A DNA stretch of 64,000 nt from Thelephora terrestris. Lineage: Eukaryota; Basidiomycota; Agaricomycetes; Thelephorales; Thelephoraceae. The stretch covers positions 434,001-498,000 of the forward strand of contig WIUZ02000023.1 of NCBI GenBank assembly GCA_015956445.1, read 5' to 3'. Below the pieces are notes generated by a model. That model worked only from the letters and a program-made list of their open reading frames with translations, was not told the origin of the DNA and made no database searches. Shown here one piece after another: positions 32,088 to 44,503 of the stretch. Every line of letters begins with the position of its first letter. The stretch's first letter is position 1. The translations under genes were made by a program, and so were the position numbers.

Positions 32088-35000
32088 ATGCCCATGATCT
32101 CTGATCGTGTCTTCCGTGCTGAGAACAGCACTGCTACCGTTGAGTCCGCGGATCCGCGCTCCGTGCAGAACAAGGGTTACTTCCTGCCGAATGCCAATGT
32201 GGCGTACCCCAGCTATCGAGAGGTGCGACATCACGTGTTGCCGTTTGCTGGCAACAACTGACATCGCATTTGTAGATCTTCGTGGCCGCCGACAAGGTGG
32301 ATGCTCGTCAGCTGGAGGCGACGATTGCTAAACCTCCCAGCTACCTGACCATGGACGACGAGTTGTGGTTCCACAACTTGATCGACCACAAGCTACAGGA
32401 GTCTATGCGCGGGGTAACGTTCAACACCGAGTTGCGCATGCCGTATGAGACTCTGGTGGCGTCAGCGCTGTGGGGTCTTCTGCGGATGGGGATCTACGAC
32501 CTAGGGAATGGCGAAGGCAGGTGGCCTGGGGCTACGCGTTCCCAACACTATACAGCGGCCGTTGGTCACCGTCTCTGGTTCCTATTGAGGACGGAACAGA
32601 AAGCGGTGAGTCGATCTGTGCATCCCGCTTGTGGGATAACACTGATGGACTTGTAGAATGAACGGTGTCAGGAACATGGTATTTTTAAACTTTTTATAAC
32701 ACGCTCTTTCTTCGAACTCTTCTTACCATTTCTTATGTTTGAATGCTTCACACTCCTTATCCTTCACACCAATCATTCGAAACACACACGCGCGTACTAT
32801 TCCCAGCGAATCCACAATGAGCTATACAAGTGCTATCCCAGTCCCATCAGAAATCGACTCTATCTACAGCAGGCCTGAAGGTCATCAACTGTCCATCCCG
32901 GAGATTGTAGTGCTGGCCCCTCCTCGCAAGGACCTCCCCGAACATGGCGTCACCGTCTTCGGCACTCAGCTGAACGACCAGTTCAAGCCGATAGGAAGAG
33001 ATGCCTTCGAGCGGACCGACCAGCCTCCCAGATGTCACTGAACTGCTGAACACCTGGTCCCACATCTCCATCACTGGGTGACTGCTTGACAGCACTATCG
33101 ACGTAGTCGGCAAGCGACCCTCCGTCTCCCTCATTGGACCCCTGGGTGGGATCCTGCCTTGCGAGGCGAAGCTGGTGTCGGAGTTGGATCTCGGACTCGA
33201 CCTGTCGGTAAGGACGGTGGACCCGATATCGGAATCCTCGCTCCTCACCTCGACCAGAGAGGTCACCATCCGGCTCAACTGGTCGAGGGTAAGGATTAGC
33301 TGACGCGGTCATATGATGAGCAGGACGGCGTCAAGAGCGTTTGCATCGTTGCCCCTTAGTCACCGGACGTACCTCGGCGACCCTCGGAGCATCTTCAGCT
33401 CGGTCAACCTCCATGACCTCATCCTCGATCTTCACCAGCTGGCAGATCGGCTGCAAGACGCAGCGCCCACAGTTCTCCTTGTCGGAAGCGGCCAAAGTAG
33501 AAGCCGGACCTGGAGTTGGCACGGGAACCGCGTTCTCGATCGGAGGCGTCGCATAGGACGACGGGTTAGGAGATGGGAGTACCACCTCATCGGCGTACTC
33601 CAACTCGAACGGAACATTGGCTGTCCCCTGACCAACCAATTTGGGACCCTCCTTACAGTTGCAAGTCTTGTCCTGCAAGGACTCGACCTGCGCGGTCAAC
33701 ACGGCCACCACGTTCTCAAGTTCTTCCGTCTAGAAGGTCTTTCAGTTATTGCACAAACTGCAAAGGCTGAAAGACGACCTTTTCATCCCTCCTGGCCAAC
33801 GCCCCCTTGATGTTGTTGTCCCTGACCTTCGACCCGGCGATCAACTCCTGATGGTTGGCGACCATTGCCTCCAACGCTTCGTTCGTTCCCTGTTGGAAGG
33901 CTGCCAAGGTCTCCTTCATCTGAAGACCCTCCGCTGATAGACGAAGGACGTCTGCCTTCGCCTCTTTTACCTCGCGCTCCAATCGTTCAACCTAGGCAGT
34001 CTGGTTAGTCGAGAGTCATACTCGAATATTCAGACAGAAAACCTACCCGGCTTTCTCCCTCCCAAACGAGCGACCACAAAAGGCTAGTGGAAGCAGTAGC
34101 ATGGCGGACAGCCCTGGGAACGGTCGCTCCGTGCTCCAATTGTGATGATTTCGCCGTTTACCCCCTTCAATTTCCTTTATTTAACGACTCATCACCACTA
34201 AGTCAGTTGGTGCCCTGCCCTAAACACGGCGGTAAACTGTTTATTATGCAGTATGCCCTATGCTTAACGACTCAAAGTCCAATACGTGGAACGTGCTACT
34301 AGTCAAGATACCCCAGAAGACCCGAGGTATAATACGTGAACATGTACCGGCGGACCTTCATATGAAGATCCCCCCTACCTGGCCCTCCGTTGCCCCTGGA
34401 CGACTAGTAGATATTCAGGCTACCGACAACAAGGGATGTATTAATAAGTGTCGCGCGCTGACCTCTCGCAGAAGTCAACCGGCTTATTAATCTGACCCTT
34501 GGATTGGACTTATGAAAACCATTATGTTTTACAACTCATGGATCACGCGCAATAGACAAGAAAGAAGATTCATTAGAAGCCAACAGTACAAAAGAGTTAT
34601 CTAATCAATATCTCTTCGGATCCTTTGTACTACTTCCAATGCCGATCTCACCAACTCCTCATTCAACCAGTTCTGCTCCCGGATCTCGTTTGGGTCCATG
34701 TCCGACAAGTCATCGTAATCTGGAAGCTCCGTATCAGAGTTTGGTTCACTATCGGGAACGAACTCGGCGTACGGATCATACTCCAGAGCAGGCCATTGAC
34801 GGCGACTACCCCAAGGAGTAGAAACGAACTCAGGACGAGGAGTGTCCCTACGGATGACTCCTACGTTCTGGTAGAATTCGTCGCTCCCGATCTCAATGAC
34901 CTCATCATCGATGGGAACCAACCTGTTCTCATGACGGACCAATAAACGAGCAGGCAGCGACTCAGCCCGATTAGGGATGATCGGCGACCCGGCCCAATAC

Positions 35001-38000
35001 GGAACCTCCGGCTCCTCTTCTTCGACTTGAACCTCCGGCTCGTTGCACTTCCTCTGAAGATCCCGGACTTCTCCAGTTAACTCGGAAACATGATGAGTAA
35101 GGCGGACCTAAAAGGAACAGGGTTAGAAGATGACAACTATCTTCGATCCCAGTCCCAGTACCTTATCGTCTTCCAATTCCCCGGTCTTCGCAACGAGACT
35201 CTGGACCAGGTCCTTCAATGTGATCAACTCTCCCTAAAAGAAAGTTTGAGTTAGAAAGGTCAATTACTCATGACCCAAACTTTCTTACCTTCAACCTGTC
35301 GATCGCCATACCGTGCTGCTCCTGCTCATCTTCAATCTTCAAGATGCCCTCATGACATCCGAGGAACTCCTTCTCCAGCTTCTCGATCTCTTCTCGACGA
35401 CCATCAACTCGCTCATTGACATGAGCAATCTCATCCATCAACATGGACCCAACGTTACCCGTATGGATAACGCTGGCCTCCAACACAGAGTTGAAGGTCT
35501 CATTGGTCTCAGTGACGAACTCAACACCCCTGTTAAGGAGTTCGGTCGCATAAGGGTTTGTCTCGATACGCGCCAACTTGCACCGAGACACCCTACGAGA
35601 AGCCTGGATGAAATCCCTAAATCCTAAAGCGGAACGTCAGCAGACATGCTAAATATGTCAACCGGCATCCCGAACCTAAGTCGGTAAAACCCTCATTAGG
35701 GTCGGCGGTGGCGGTCCGGTGCATGACATTTCCCAAAGTGGGATAAGGGCAGGAAGCATCCCGACGAGCATGAGAGAAGCGGTCAATGTTAAAGTTATTC
35801 TCCTGAACAGGAGAGTAGGAGGTAGAGCGACGGGTGGGAACACGAGTTTGAGCACAAGGCATGTTGGCTGTGTGTGTGTAACAAAGGGAGGTTTGTTGAG
35901 AGACCCAGTCATCCAACCCCCTTTGGTTATATACCAAATGCCACGCCCCTTCCATGACTCAGGAGTTGAGTCATCATTTCTATTGTTTACTGCGCATGAC
36001 CCACATGACATCATATGCCCCTATTTCTTAGTCATATGCTCCCCTTTTGCCATTGGCTGTTAGTCAGTCATACCCACATTACTTCCGAACATTCCCAGGC
36101 TACGTCATGCTTTGTAACTGCTTTGTAATGCTCTCAAATTGCTATTGGCCGCCACACTTTCGTTTATCAGCTGATAATTTGTAGCATTAGTCACCACGTA
36201 ACGCACAGACCATGCAGTGCTGCGCACGGACCATGTTTGTCTGTGCTTGTATCTTTAGGGTAGTTACATGTCACTGTCACGTCACAAATCTAAGTAGTAT
36301 ATATACTCAGAGTAGTTTAGCCTGTACTCCTTAGATTTGTTATCATCAGACTCTCCGTGACCTCTATTGCTGTGTGCTTAGAGCAAGAGTGCCTGAAGAC
36401 CCTTGTCTCCTTCTTTCTCCTCTTCTCCAATCTAGTCTGTGAAGAGACTTCCGATATCCCTGGGTTTGCAACAGGGCTATAACTGTGTGTTTGACCCCTG
36501 AGTGTGATAGGTTTGGATAGCAAGAGTGCTATTGAACTGTAGAGGTCGCGTCGGCCTGACACCAATAGGTCCTGATCGTAGATTCCCCTCTGCAGGGTGT
36601 ACCAGAGCTCCTTCTTGATTGGATGCTCCAACTCTCCGAACCTACCCCTCATCTGGAAGGCTACCTTCTCGGCAATGATCGTACGGACCCAGAGTTCATC
36701 GTCCCAGGTCAATCCCAACAAATGAGGGATCGTCTCCCTGAGACGTTCAGCGTCCACCTCCTGGATGACCTCCAAGATCTAGAAGCTGTTAGTTTCGCAT
36801 CAACGCCTAAAAGAACGTGCCTCTACCTAGAGGAAGGCGTTAGTGCAAACATACTAAGCTCTAGGTCTCCCCCATACCTGGTCATCTGTGGTATAGGGAG
36901 TTCCCGCCGCACAGGCGTAGGTCTTGCGAGCGGCGGCACGACGGTCAATGCGAGAGATGGTGGAGATGCCGTTGGCAACTTTGTAGGTATGGTTGTTGGG
37001 GAAGGACATGTTGTGGTAAGATGATGGGGAAGTTGCTGGTGTTGCTGATCAAGGATGGCTCCAAGAAGACGTCCTTCTTATAGCCTAGATCGGTGATCCT
37101 TCACGTGACCTACCTCGACGAACCTCATTGGTCCGGGTCACATCAACTTCCGCCCCTGTACCATCATCGTTGGCTTACTACATCAAGCTGACACCTCGGC
37201 CTGCGGGACGGCCTTGGAAGAACTTCGTTCCGGAATGCCTAGAACGCGCGCGCACTAAAAATAGGTCTCAAGACCCTGATGACCCCTTTATGACATCACG
37301 AACCCCTTTTACGACCCCTCATGACTTTACGATTACGATCAACCCTGGACCCTGGAACACACACATGGGCACGGGGTATCAACAAATTGGACACTGTGCT
37401 TCTAATCGGATAGTAACCCTATCTGATCTAGTTGTGCTTTGGAAGCAGAGTAGGCCCGAGCCGAGAACGGCAGCCGAAGAATATAATCCCTGGTGCCACT
37501 TAGGAAGAACAATATTCCCGGGTGCTATGCCTAATCAAGACTGGGTCTGATCAAGCGATTACGGTTGCAACTCCCAGGTTACTGCCTGTCCGTTGGTATC
37601 ATACCACCTACCGACAACAAGGGATGTGTAGAGTTCCTTCGATCTCTAGCCAATCGCAGAAGCTCAGAGACGGTGCTCACCTGACCCTTGGGTGTGGTCT
37701 AGATTCAGGTACGAACTTTCATGACCCATGCTCCTATTTCTTTTAGGACTAGTGTTATCTTTACCCCTATGTTTCATGCGGACATTTCTTATCTTTTATG
37801 CAATCCTTCACACGCTAGTAAGGCCCTTTGTCCTTTATTCTCCCACGCGTCATATTTGTTCGCTTCCCTTACTTAGCGTTCACACACTCCTTATCTCCCT
37901 TTGTTCTGGACTTGATAAGGGTATATTAGGGTATTGACGTCATGGCCACTCCTTTAGTATAAGTAGTAACTGTGGCTGTATCGTAGTACCTTAGTTTTGT

Positions 38001-41000
38001 TAGCTCAGGAAATCCTCTGCCCTTCTCAGCCCAGTTGCAGTTAAGGACAAGTCAGAGTTTCTTGTTTGATCCAAGACATCCCCATCTGCTCTCCCTCCCG
38101 CTCTGCGCGTCAACTGCGCCTCGTAACTATAGATTCCCAGCAGTCATATTAGAACACCTCGAGCGTCCAGTCGATCAACTGGTGGAGTCATCAATCCTGC
38201 TGTAGGGATCAACCCTTGCTTGTTAAACCGAACAAAGTGCGGTTTAGGTTGGGTTTCTCTTTAGGATTTCGATCTGACTTGTAGTGACCTTGGACAACCT
38301 ACCGGAAGAATAGAGACGTGATCGTTCTCTCACAAGCTAGTTGGACTAGTGAGTACTCTGCGGAGTCGGCTCAGTGCACTGGTAGTAGTTGGGGTAGAGT
38401 GGCCCTGACAAACGGCTGAAACGTGAGGTGAAGGAAGCAAAGGACGATGCTCGTAGGATGTACTCGGAGGCGTTGGACACCAAGAAGACACTTCTCCTGA
38501 TGAACGACATGCTTCGTGTGACATTTGAGAGCGAGATGTTGGCGATGCGCGAGGAACACAATCGGCTGGTCGAGTCGTTGAAGGAAAGGGACGACACCAT
38601 ACAGCGGGACCTGATTGAAGTCGACCGGCGGCTCAATCGTCATAGAAGGGTGTCAGGGCCACTCTACCCAAACAACTACCAGTGCACTGAGCTGACTCCG
38701 CAGAGTACTCACTAGTCTAACTAGCTTGTGAGAGAACGATCACGTCTCTATTCTTCCGGTAGGTTGTCCAAGGTCACTACAAGTCAGGTCGAAATCCTAA
38801 AGAGAAACCCAACCTAAACCGTACTTCGTTCGGTTTAACACGCAAGGGTTTATCTCTACAACAGGATTGATGACTCCACCAGGTGATCGACTGGACGCTC
38901 GAGGTGTTCTAATATGACTGCTGGGAGTCTATAGTTACGAGGCGCAGTTGACGCGCAGAGCGGGAGGGAGAGCAGATGGGGATGTCTTGGATCAAACAAG
39001 AAACTCTGACTTGTCCTTTAACTGCAACTGGGCTGAGAAGGGCAGAGGATTTCCTGAGGTAACAAAACTAAGGTACTACGATACAGCCACAGTTGCTACT
39101 TATACTAAAGGAGTGGCCATGACGTCAATACCCTAATATACCCTTATCAAGTCCAGAACACAGGGAGATAAGGAGTGTGTGAACGCTAAGTAAGGGAAGC
39201 GAGCAAATATGACGCGTGGGAGAATAAAGGACAAAGGGCCTTACTAGCGTGTAAAGGATTGCATAAAAGATAACGAATGTCCGCATGAAACATAGGGGTA
39301 AAGATAACACTAGTCCTAAAAGAAATAGGGGCATGGGGGTCATGAAAGTTCGTACCTGGGGATCACACCCAAGGGTCAGGTGAGAATCTTCTTGGATGCT
39401 TCCTTTGGAGAGGCCAAAGATAGAGACCATGCAGCATCCCTTGTTGTCTGTAGGCGGTAACAGCATCACGGACTAGTGGCAACCTCAACGTACGTCCAAA
39501 CATGAGGAGCGCAGGCCTAGACTCATGGAACATGAGGGATTACAGATTTGCCGGTGTTTCACGCTAACGGCTACTCCACATTCGCTGAGCTAAACAAAAG
39601 GAGTCTAAGGCACTTCTTCCGAATAACGGCGATTCCTTCCTCCGGTTAGGAGACTGTGATGTGACTGTCCACGTGTGTGATCAGGGTCCAGGGTTGATCG
39701 TAATCGTAAAGTCATGAGGGGTCGTAAAAAGGGGTTCGTGATGTCATAAAGGGGTCATCAGGGTCTTGAGACCTATTTTTAGTGCGCGCGCGTTCTAGGC
39801 ATTCCGGAACGAAGTTCTTCCAAGGCCGTCCCGCAGGCCGAGGTGTCAGCTTGATGTAGTAAGCCAACGATGATGGTACAGGGGCGGAAGTTGATGTGAC
39901 CCGGACCAATGAGGTTCGTCGAGGTAGGTCACGTGAAGGATCACCGATCTAGGCTATAAGAAGGACGTCTTCTTGGAGCCATCCTTGATCAGCAACACCA
40001 GCAACTTCCCCACCATCTTACCAACATGTCTTTTCCAAACAACCACACCTACAAAGTTGCCAACGGCATCTCCACCATCTCCCATATCGACCGTCGTGTC
40101 GCTGCCCGCAAGACCCACGCTAATGCAGCGGGAACTCCCTATACCACGGATGACCAGGTATGGGGGAGGCCTAGAGCTTCGTGTGTTTGCACTAACGCCT
40201 TCCTCTAGGTACAGGTTGTACAGCATCGGCTTTAGACGTTGAGCTAACAGCTTCTAGATCTTGGAGGTCATCCAGCAGGTGGACGCCGAATGTCTCAGGG
40301 ATACGATCCCACATCTGATGGGGTTGACCTGGGACGATGAGCTCTGGGTCCGGTCCATGATCGCCGAGAAGGTGATCTTCCAGATGTGGGGTAGGTTCGG
40401 GGAGTTGGAGCATCCGATCAAGAAGGAGCTCTGGTACACCCTGCAGAGGGGGATCTACGATCAGGACCTGTTGGAGCACAGGGCAACCGTTCCTCAGGCC
40501 GTCCGCCATGCCACTGCTTCCACCACGTTGTTGTGGTCGCTCGTTCGGGAGGGGGAGAGCAAGGTAGGTTCTCCTGTTTGGATATTCGAGTATGACTCTC
40601 AACTAACCAAACTTCCTAGGTTGAACGATTAGAGTGTGAGGTGAAGGAGGCGAAGGCAGACGTCCTTCGTCTGTCAGCGGAGGGTCTTCTGATGAAGGAG
40701 ACTCTGGCTGCCTTCCAGCAGGGGACGAACGAGGCGTTGGAGGCGATGGTAGCCAACCATCAAGAGTTGATTGCCGGGCTGAAGGTCAGGGACAACAATA
40801 TCAAGGGTGCGCTGGCCAGGAGGGATGAAAAGGTTCTTTCAGCCTTTGCAGGTTTATGCAATGACTGAGAGACTTCTTCTAGACTGAACAGCTCGAAGAC
40901 GTGGTGGCTGTGTTGACAGCACAGGTCGCTTCCTTGCAGGATAAGACCTGTAACTTCAAGGAGGGTCCGGTGTTGGTTGGTCAGGGGACTGCCGACGTTC

Positions 41001-42886
41001 CGTTCGAACTGGAGTACGCCGACGAGGTGGTACTCCCATCGCCTAACCCGTCGTCCTACGCGACACCTCCCGTGGAGAACGCAGTTCCCGTTCTGACTCC
41101 GGCTCCGGCTTCTACGTTGGCCGAGTCCGACAAGGAAAACTGTCGGCGCTGCCCATTGCAGCCGATCAGTCAGCTGGTCAAGATCGAGGATGCAGTCATG
41201 GAGGTAGATCGGGCCGAAGATGTTCCGAGGGCCATTGAGGTACGTCCGGTGACAACAGGGCAGTGTTGTAAACGCTCTCGACGCCGTGTTGCTCATCGCA
41301 TGGCTCCATCGGCTAACCCTTACCCGCGTCCAGTTGAGTCGGATGGTGACCAGTCTGGTTGAGGTGGGGGACGAGAGTTCCGCTATTGGGTCAACCGTCC
41401 CTACCGACAGGTCGAGTCGGAGATCCAGCTTCGCCACCAGCTTCAACTCGCAAGACAGGATCCCACCCAGGGGTCCGACGAGGGAGACGGAGGGTCGCTC
41501 GTCGACTACGTCGATAGTGCTGCTGAGCAGTCACCCGGTGATGGAGATGTGGGACCAAGTGTTCCAGAGTTCGGTGACATCTGGGAGGCTGATCGGTCCG
41601 CTCGAAGGCATCTCTTCCTATCGGCTTGAACTAGTCGTCCAGCTGAGTGCCGAAGATGGTGACGCCATGTTCGGGGAGGTCCTTGCGAGGAGGGGCCAAC
41701 ACTACAATCTCCGGGATGGAAGGTTGATGACCATGAGGCCTGCCGTAGATAGAGTCGACTTTTGAGGACGTTGTATAAGCATTAGTATAGCCATGTTGTT
41801 CCGTATTGCCGTGAATGTATGCGCGTTTGTGTGTTTTTGAATGATGGGTGTGAAGAATAAGGAGTGTAAAGCATTCAAAACATACGAAGTGGTAAGAAGA
41901 GTTCGAAGAAAGAGTGTGTTATAAAAAGTTTAAAAATACCATGTTCCTGACACCATGTTCCTGACAAAGGGCTCTGAACGAGCTGGACACCAAGGTCGGT
42001 GCGACTTCTCCTGGTCTTTAACCGAGAGAGCTCATGCCACTTCTAGGTTGATACATTGGATGACGCCTTGCCGTTGCTGGGCACTCGGGTCGAGTCCATG
42101 AGTGAGCGGTTGTGCTGCTGCCGTACTCGTTCGGTGGCTGCGGTTCGTGATGAGTCCGGGGACGAGTCAATTCCGGACAGGATGGCTTCCCCAATAGGTT
42201 CGGGATGCCGGTTGACATGTTTGTCCTGTCCGCTGACATTCCGCTAGCTTCCGATGGTTCGTACCGTACGCCTGCACGTACCGATGGCGGGGAGGAGGTC
42301 ATCCGCGAGATGTCCGAGGAGACGGCGGTCAACCCGGTCAGTAGTTCGCCGGAGTTGGAGTACGCGGGGGAGAACGAGGTGGCCGTTCCGGTTCCGCCTC
42401 CGTCGATCTCTCCGGTGCGTGGACAACGTTCCATCTGTGCTCGTCGATGGGTTCCTTACTCTGGTGCTCGTCGTCCAGCCCACCGCATGCGTCCCAGTAA
42501 TCCCGACGCCGTCCGCCAGGGTGGAGACATCGAGTCCACCGTCCTATTCCGACGCGACTATGTTGCCGTGTCGCCTGGATCGCGGCGAGCTAATCCCGGT
42601 AGAGTTCGTTGACGTGAACGGGTTGACGAACCTTACACTCTTGTTGGTCCAGCGTGCAGCGGAGGTTGTACGCCTGGTGGCTCAGCTGACCGAGAGAGTG
42701 GAGGGTTGGTCAGTCCAGAGGACTCAGGATCAGACTATGGTCGATTCAGCGAGGAGCCACCTTTGTGCCGAGGTTCAGCTGGCTGTAGCTCATTGTCTGG
42801 AGGAAGCTCGGGTCGTCGAGAGTGCCTTGGAGGGGACAGAGGAGGAGGTTGCCAGTGCTGAGGAGTACTGGCAGACCAGGTCTTGA
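32088..42886 (+). CDS. Type B gene of B1, interrupted twice
   Basis: Same gene as in B3 (51756-53506). ATG 32088 begins MPMISDRVFRAENSTATVES. Exons 1 and 2 lie left of A2; exon 3 is cut by A2 (32666-38410) and again by A3 (38651-41966); exons 4-6 follow to 42886. Both insertions lie inside coding sequence, so the gene is dead in this copy. The surrounding exon sequence is otherwise well kept, so both insertions are recent. Confidence 0.75.
32847..37009 (-). CDS. Type A gene of A2, interrupted by C1
   Basis: Exons 37009-36878, 36778 to 34047 (cut by C1 at 36561-34141), 33991-33779, 33729-33373 and 33278-32847. Without C1, exon 2 is exactly 306 bp as in A1, and the other exons equal their A1 counterparts (132, 213, 357 and 432 bp). 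The protein is close to that of A1 (KVANGISTISRIDRR, LTWDDELWVRTIIAEK, PAVDRVDF). The element in exon 2 inactivates it. Confidence 0.75.
34141..36561 (-). mobile_element. TGT-ACA element C1 (type C)
   Basis: A 2,421-bp element inserted in exon 2 of the A2 gene, duplication CCAAT (34136-34140 and 36562-36566). The minus-strand 5' end is TGTCAGGCCGACGCG; the other end reads TGTGATGATTTCGCC on the plus strand. So the terminal repeat is TGTSA with drift. A TATATATA at about 36300 lies upstream of its gene. Confidence 0.82.
34601..35862 (-). CDS. Type C element gene, coiled-coil acidic protein
   Basis: Four exons, 35862-35676, 35623-35289, 35233-35162 and 35107-34601, joined by GT-AG introns of 52-55 bp with CTAAC branch sites, give 366 residues, apparently intact. 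The N terminus is basic/Ser-rich (MPCAQTRVPTRRSTSYSP). Residues about 110-230 form coiled coil (NERVDGRREEIEKLEKEF, LVQSLVAKTGELEDDK). The C-terminal half is acidic (EEEEPEVPYWAG, PDSEPNSDTELPDYDD). The first intron is almost the same sequence as intron 4 of type B genes although the exons around it differ. Function unknown. Confidence 0.7.
38651..41966 (+). mobile_element. TGT-ACA element A3 (type A, complete)
   Basis: A 3,316-bp copy in exon 3 of the B1 gene, duplication AAGGG (38646-38650 and 41967-41971); intact B3 has this site once. The last 14 bp (CCATGTTCCTGACA) occur twice in tandem at the 3' end, overlapping at the junction. Confidence 0.87.
40026..41765 (+). CDS. Type A gene of A3, intact
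   Basis: Exons 40026-40157, 40258-40563, 40620-40832, 40883-41239 and 41334-41765; every exon length equals that in A1, all phase 0, 479 residues. Differences from A1 include silent changes in the last exon in the frame chosen here (a TCT to AGT serine switch, GTC/GTT, ATC/ATT), which supports that frame. The frame used if intron 4 is retained has a stop in this copy. Confidence 0.75.
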
Positions 42887-43141
42887 CGACTAGAGTTTGT
42901 GCACGTTAGCCCTTGTTCATAGAGTCGGTGCGGATTCAACTCCGTTGGCTGTTCGTCTTGTGTCTTCGTCGCGGGTTCGCCTGTTGTAATATCATCTGTG
43001 TCTTTGTCTGTGTTTCTTGATGACGTGTGAGTCGTGATAAGAGGAACGGATGAAACAAGAAAGGGGTATAGGTAAGGAAAGTGAGCGAAAGTTGGGTGCG
43101 AAAATGGTTCAAAAAGAAGTTAAAGATTCAGCACGCTGACA

Positions 43142-43476
43142 CTTTTCTCACATTAACTAGTCCATTCATTCACCATTTCCCTTCTATTCACACCAAACGA
43201 CAACTGTGATGATGGTTATATTCCAGAGATACTATGGTCTACTATGGTATCTAAGGAATGGCCCTGGACATTGTGTGGTCCATCACCTCCGCCTCTTTGG
43301 CTGCTGTTATCAACTCCGAGACCAGGATGTCCTGGAGATCACTCATCCAAGGGTCCAAGATAGACTGGTGCTCCTCTGGAGGTGGTACAGGAGTAGGCAA
43401 AGGAGAAGACGGCACGGAACCGTCAGTCCTCAGGACTGACTGGTAGGACATCCCACCGGACCCACTTGCTGACACA
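43142..43476 (-). other. Unidentified fragment between B1 and MITE copy 2
   Basis: The minus strand has a 75-codon ORF (43475-43251), Pro- and Ser-rich, then WMSDLQDILVSELITAAKEA and a stop. It looks like the C-terminal exon of another gene. Before B1 inserted, this piece was continuous with 31154 and leftward. I do not recognise it. Confidence 0.35.
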
Positions 43477-43920
43477 CACTAGGGGCAGGGGCACCTGGAA
43501 TCAGTGATTACATCTTGATTACATGATGAGTTCATGTGCACTTTTCAATGATTGTAATTGCCAATTCCAGGTTGATCACATTTCAAATGTTACCTTAACA
43601 TGTAATTCAACTGATGTCACCAACTCCATTTGAAATTTCCTCAAAATGTTCCCAAGCAATGTTTCCTGAATGTGCCCACTGGGCACATTGTGAAAACATC
43701 TCATGTTTTTGAGCACATTTAGATTACATCTCGGATGATTTAAGAACATGCTGATTACATTGCAGTATCATTCTTGCCAACAGGTCAAAGACATCCCAGA
43801 AACATTTGTTGAGAACATTTCAGATTGAATCAGTGGACATTGGCTGGATTACATGTCAAGGTAACATTTGAAGTGTAATCAACCTGGAATCGGCGATTAC
43901 AATTATTGAAAAGTGCACAT
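43477..43920. mobile_element. CACTA-like MITE, copy 2 (one end lost)
   Basis: Starts CACTAGGGGCAGGGGCACC and follows copy 1 for 444 bp, then stops inside the right inverted repeat (GAAAAGTGCACAT) where element A4 begins. A4 either inserted here or a deletion joined them. Confidence 0.8.
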
Positions 43921-44503
43921 TGTCAGGGCCACTCTACCCCAACAGCTACCAGTGCACTGAGCCGACTCTGCAGAGTACTCACTAGTGTGAGAGAACGGTC
44001 ACGTCTCTATTCTTCCGGTAGGTTGTCCGAGGTCACTGCAAGTCAGGTTGAAATCCTAAAGGGAAACCCAACCTAAACCGTGCTTTGCTTGGTTTATCCA
44101 ACAAGGGTTTATCCCTACAACAGGATTGATGACTCCACCAGGTGATCGACTGGACGCTTGAGGTGTTCTATATGGTGAACGCTGGGGTTCTATAGTTACA
44201 AGGCGCAGTTGACGCACAGAGCGGGAGGGAGAGCAGATGGTGGTGTCTTGTGTTTGTCAGCGTGCTGAATTTTACCCTCTTTTTGAACCATTTTTCACAC
44301 CCAACTTTCGCTCACTTTCCTTACCTATACCCCTTTCTCTTATCCATTTCCCTTATCACGACTCACACGTCACCAAAGAACACGGACAAAGGCACAGATA
44401 ATATTGCACAGCACACCCATGACGAGGACACAAGACGACTACCAACGGAGTTGAATCCGCACGGACTCTATGGACGAGGACTAAGGCATACAAACCCTAG
44501 TCG

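Larger units (their letters stand above)
32666..38410 (-). mobile_element. TGT-ACA element A2 (type A) with nested C1
   Basis: A minus-strand type A element inserted in exon 3 of the B1 gene. Its plus-strand limits are TGTCAGGAACATGG and AGAGTGGCCCTGACA, with a 5-bp duplication AACGG (32661-32665 and 38411-38415). Without C1 it is 3,319 bp, within 5 bp of A1. Confidence 0.85.
31155..43141 (+). mobile_element. TGT-ACA element B1 (type B) with nested A2 and A3
   Basis: Begins TGTCAGGGCCACTCTTCGCC and ends TTCAGCACGCTGACA. It is flanked by an exact 5-bp duplication CTTTT (31150-31154 and 43142-43146). Subtracting nested A2 and A3 with one duplication each leaves 2,916 bp, close to intact B3 (2,933 bp). 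The first 0.9 kb is upstream sequence, then the type B gene, then about 255 bp of 3' sequence. Confidence 0.85.

Noticed and set aside
32739-33041. Plus-strand ORF beginning with a Ser/Pro-rich peptide within A2
   Set aside because: It is the reverse strand of the type A last exon in A2; the sense frame is open in all copies and ends at the conserved PAVDRVDF.
37128-37550. ORFs of 65-140 codons repeated in the upstream regions of type A elements
   Set aside because: They lie in the non-coding 5' part, change frame between copies and overlap the promoter region; treated as shadows of conserved DNA.
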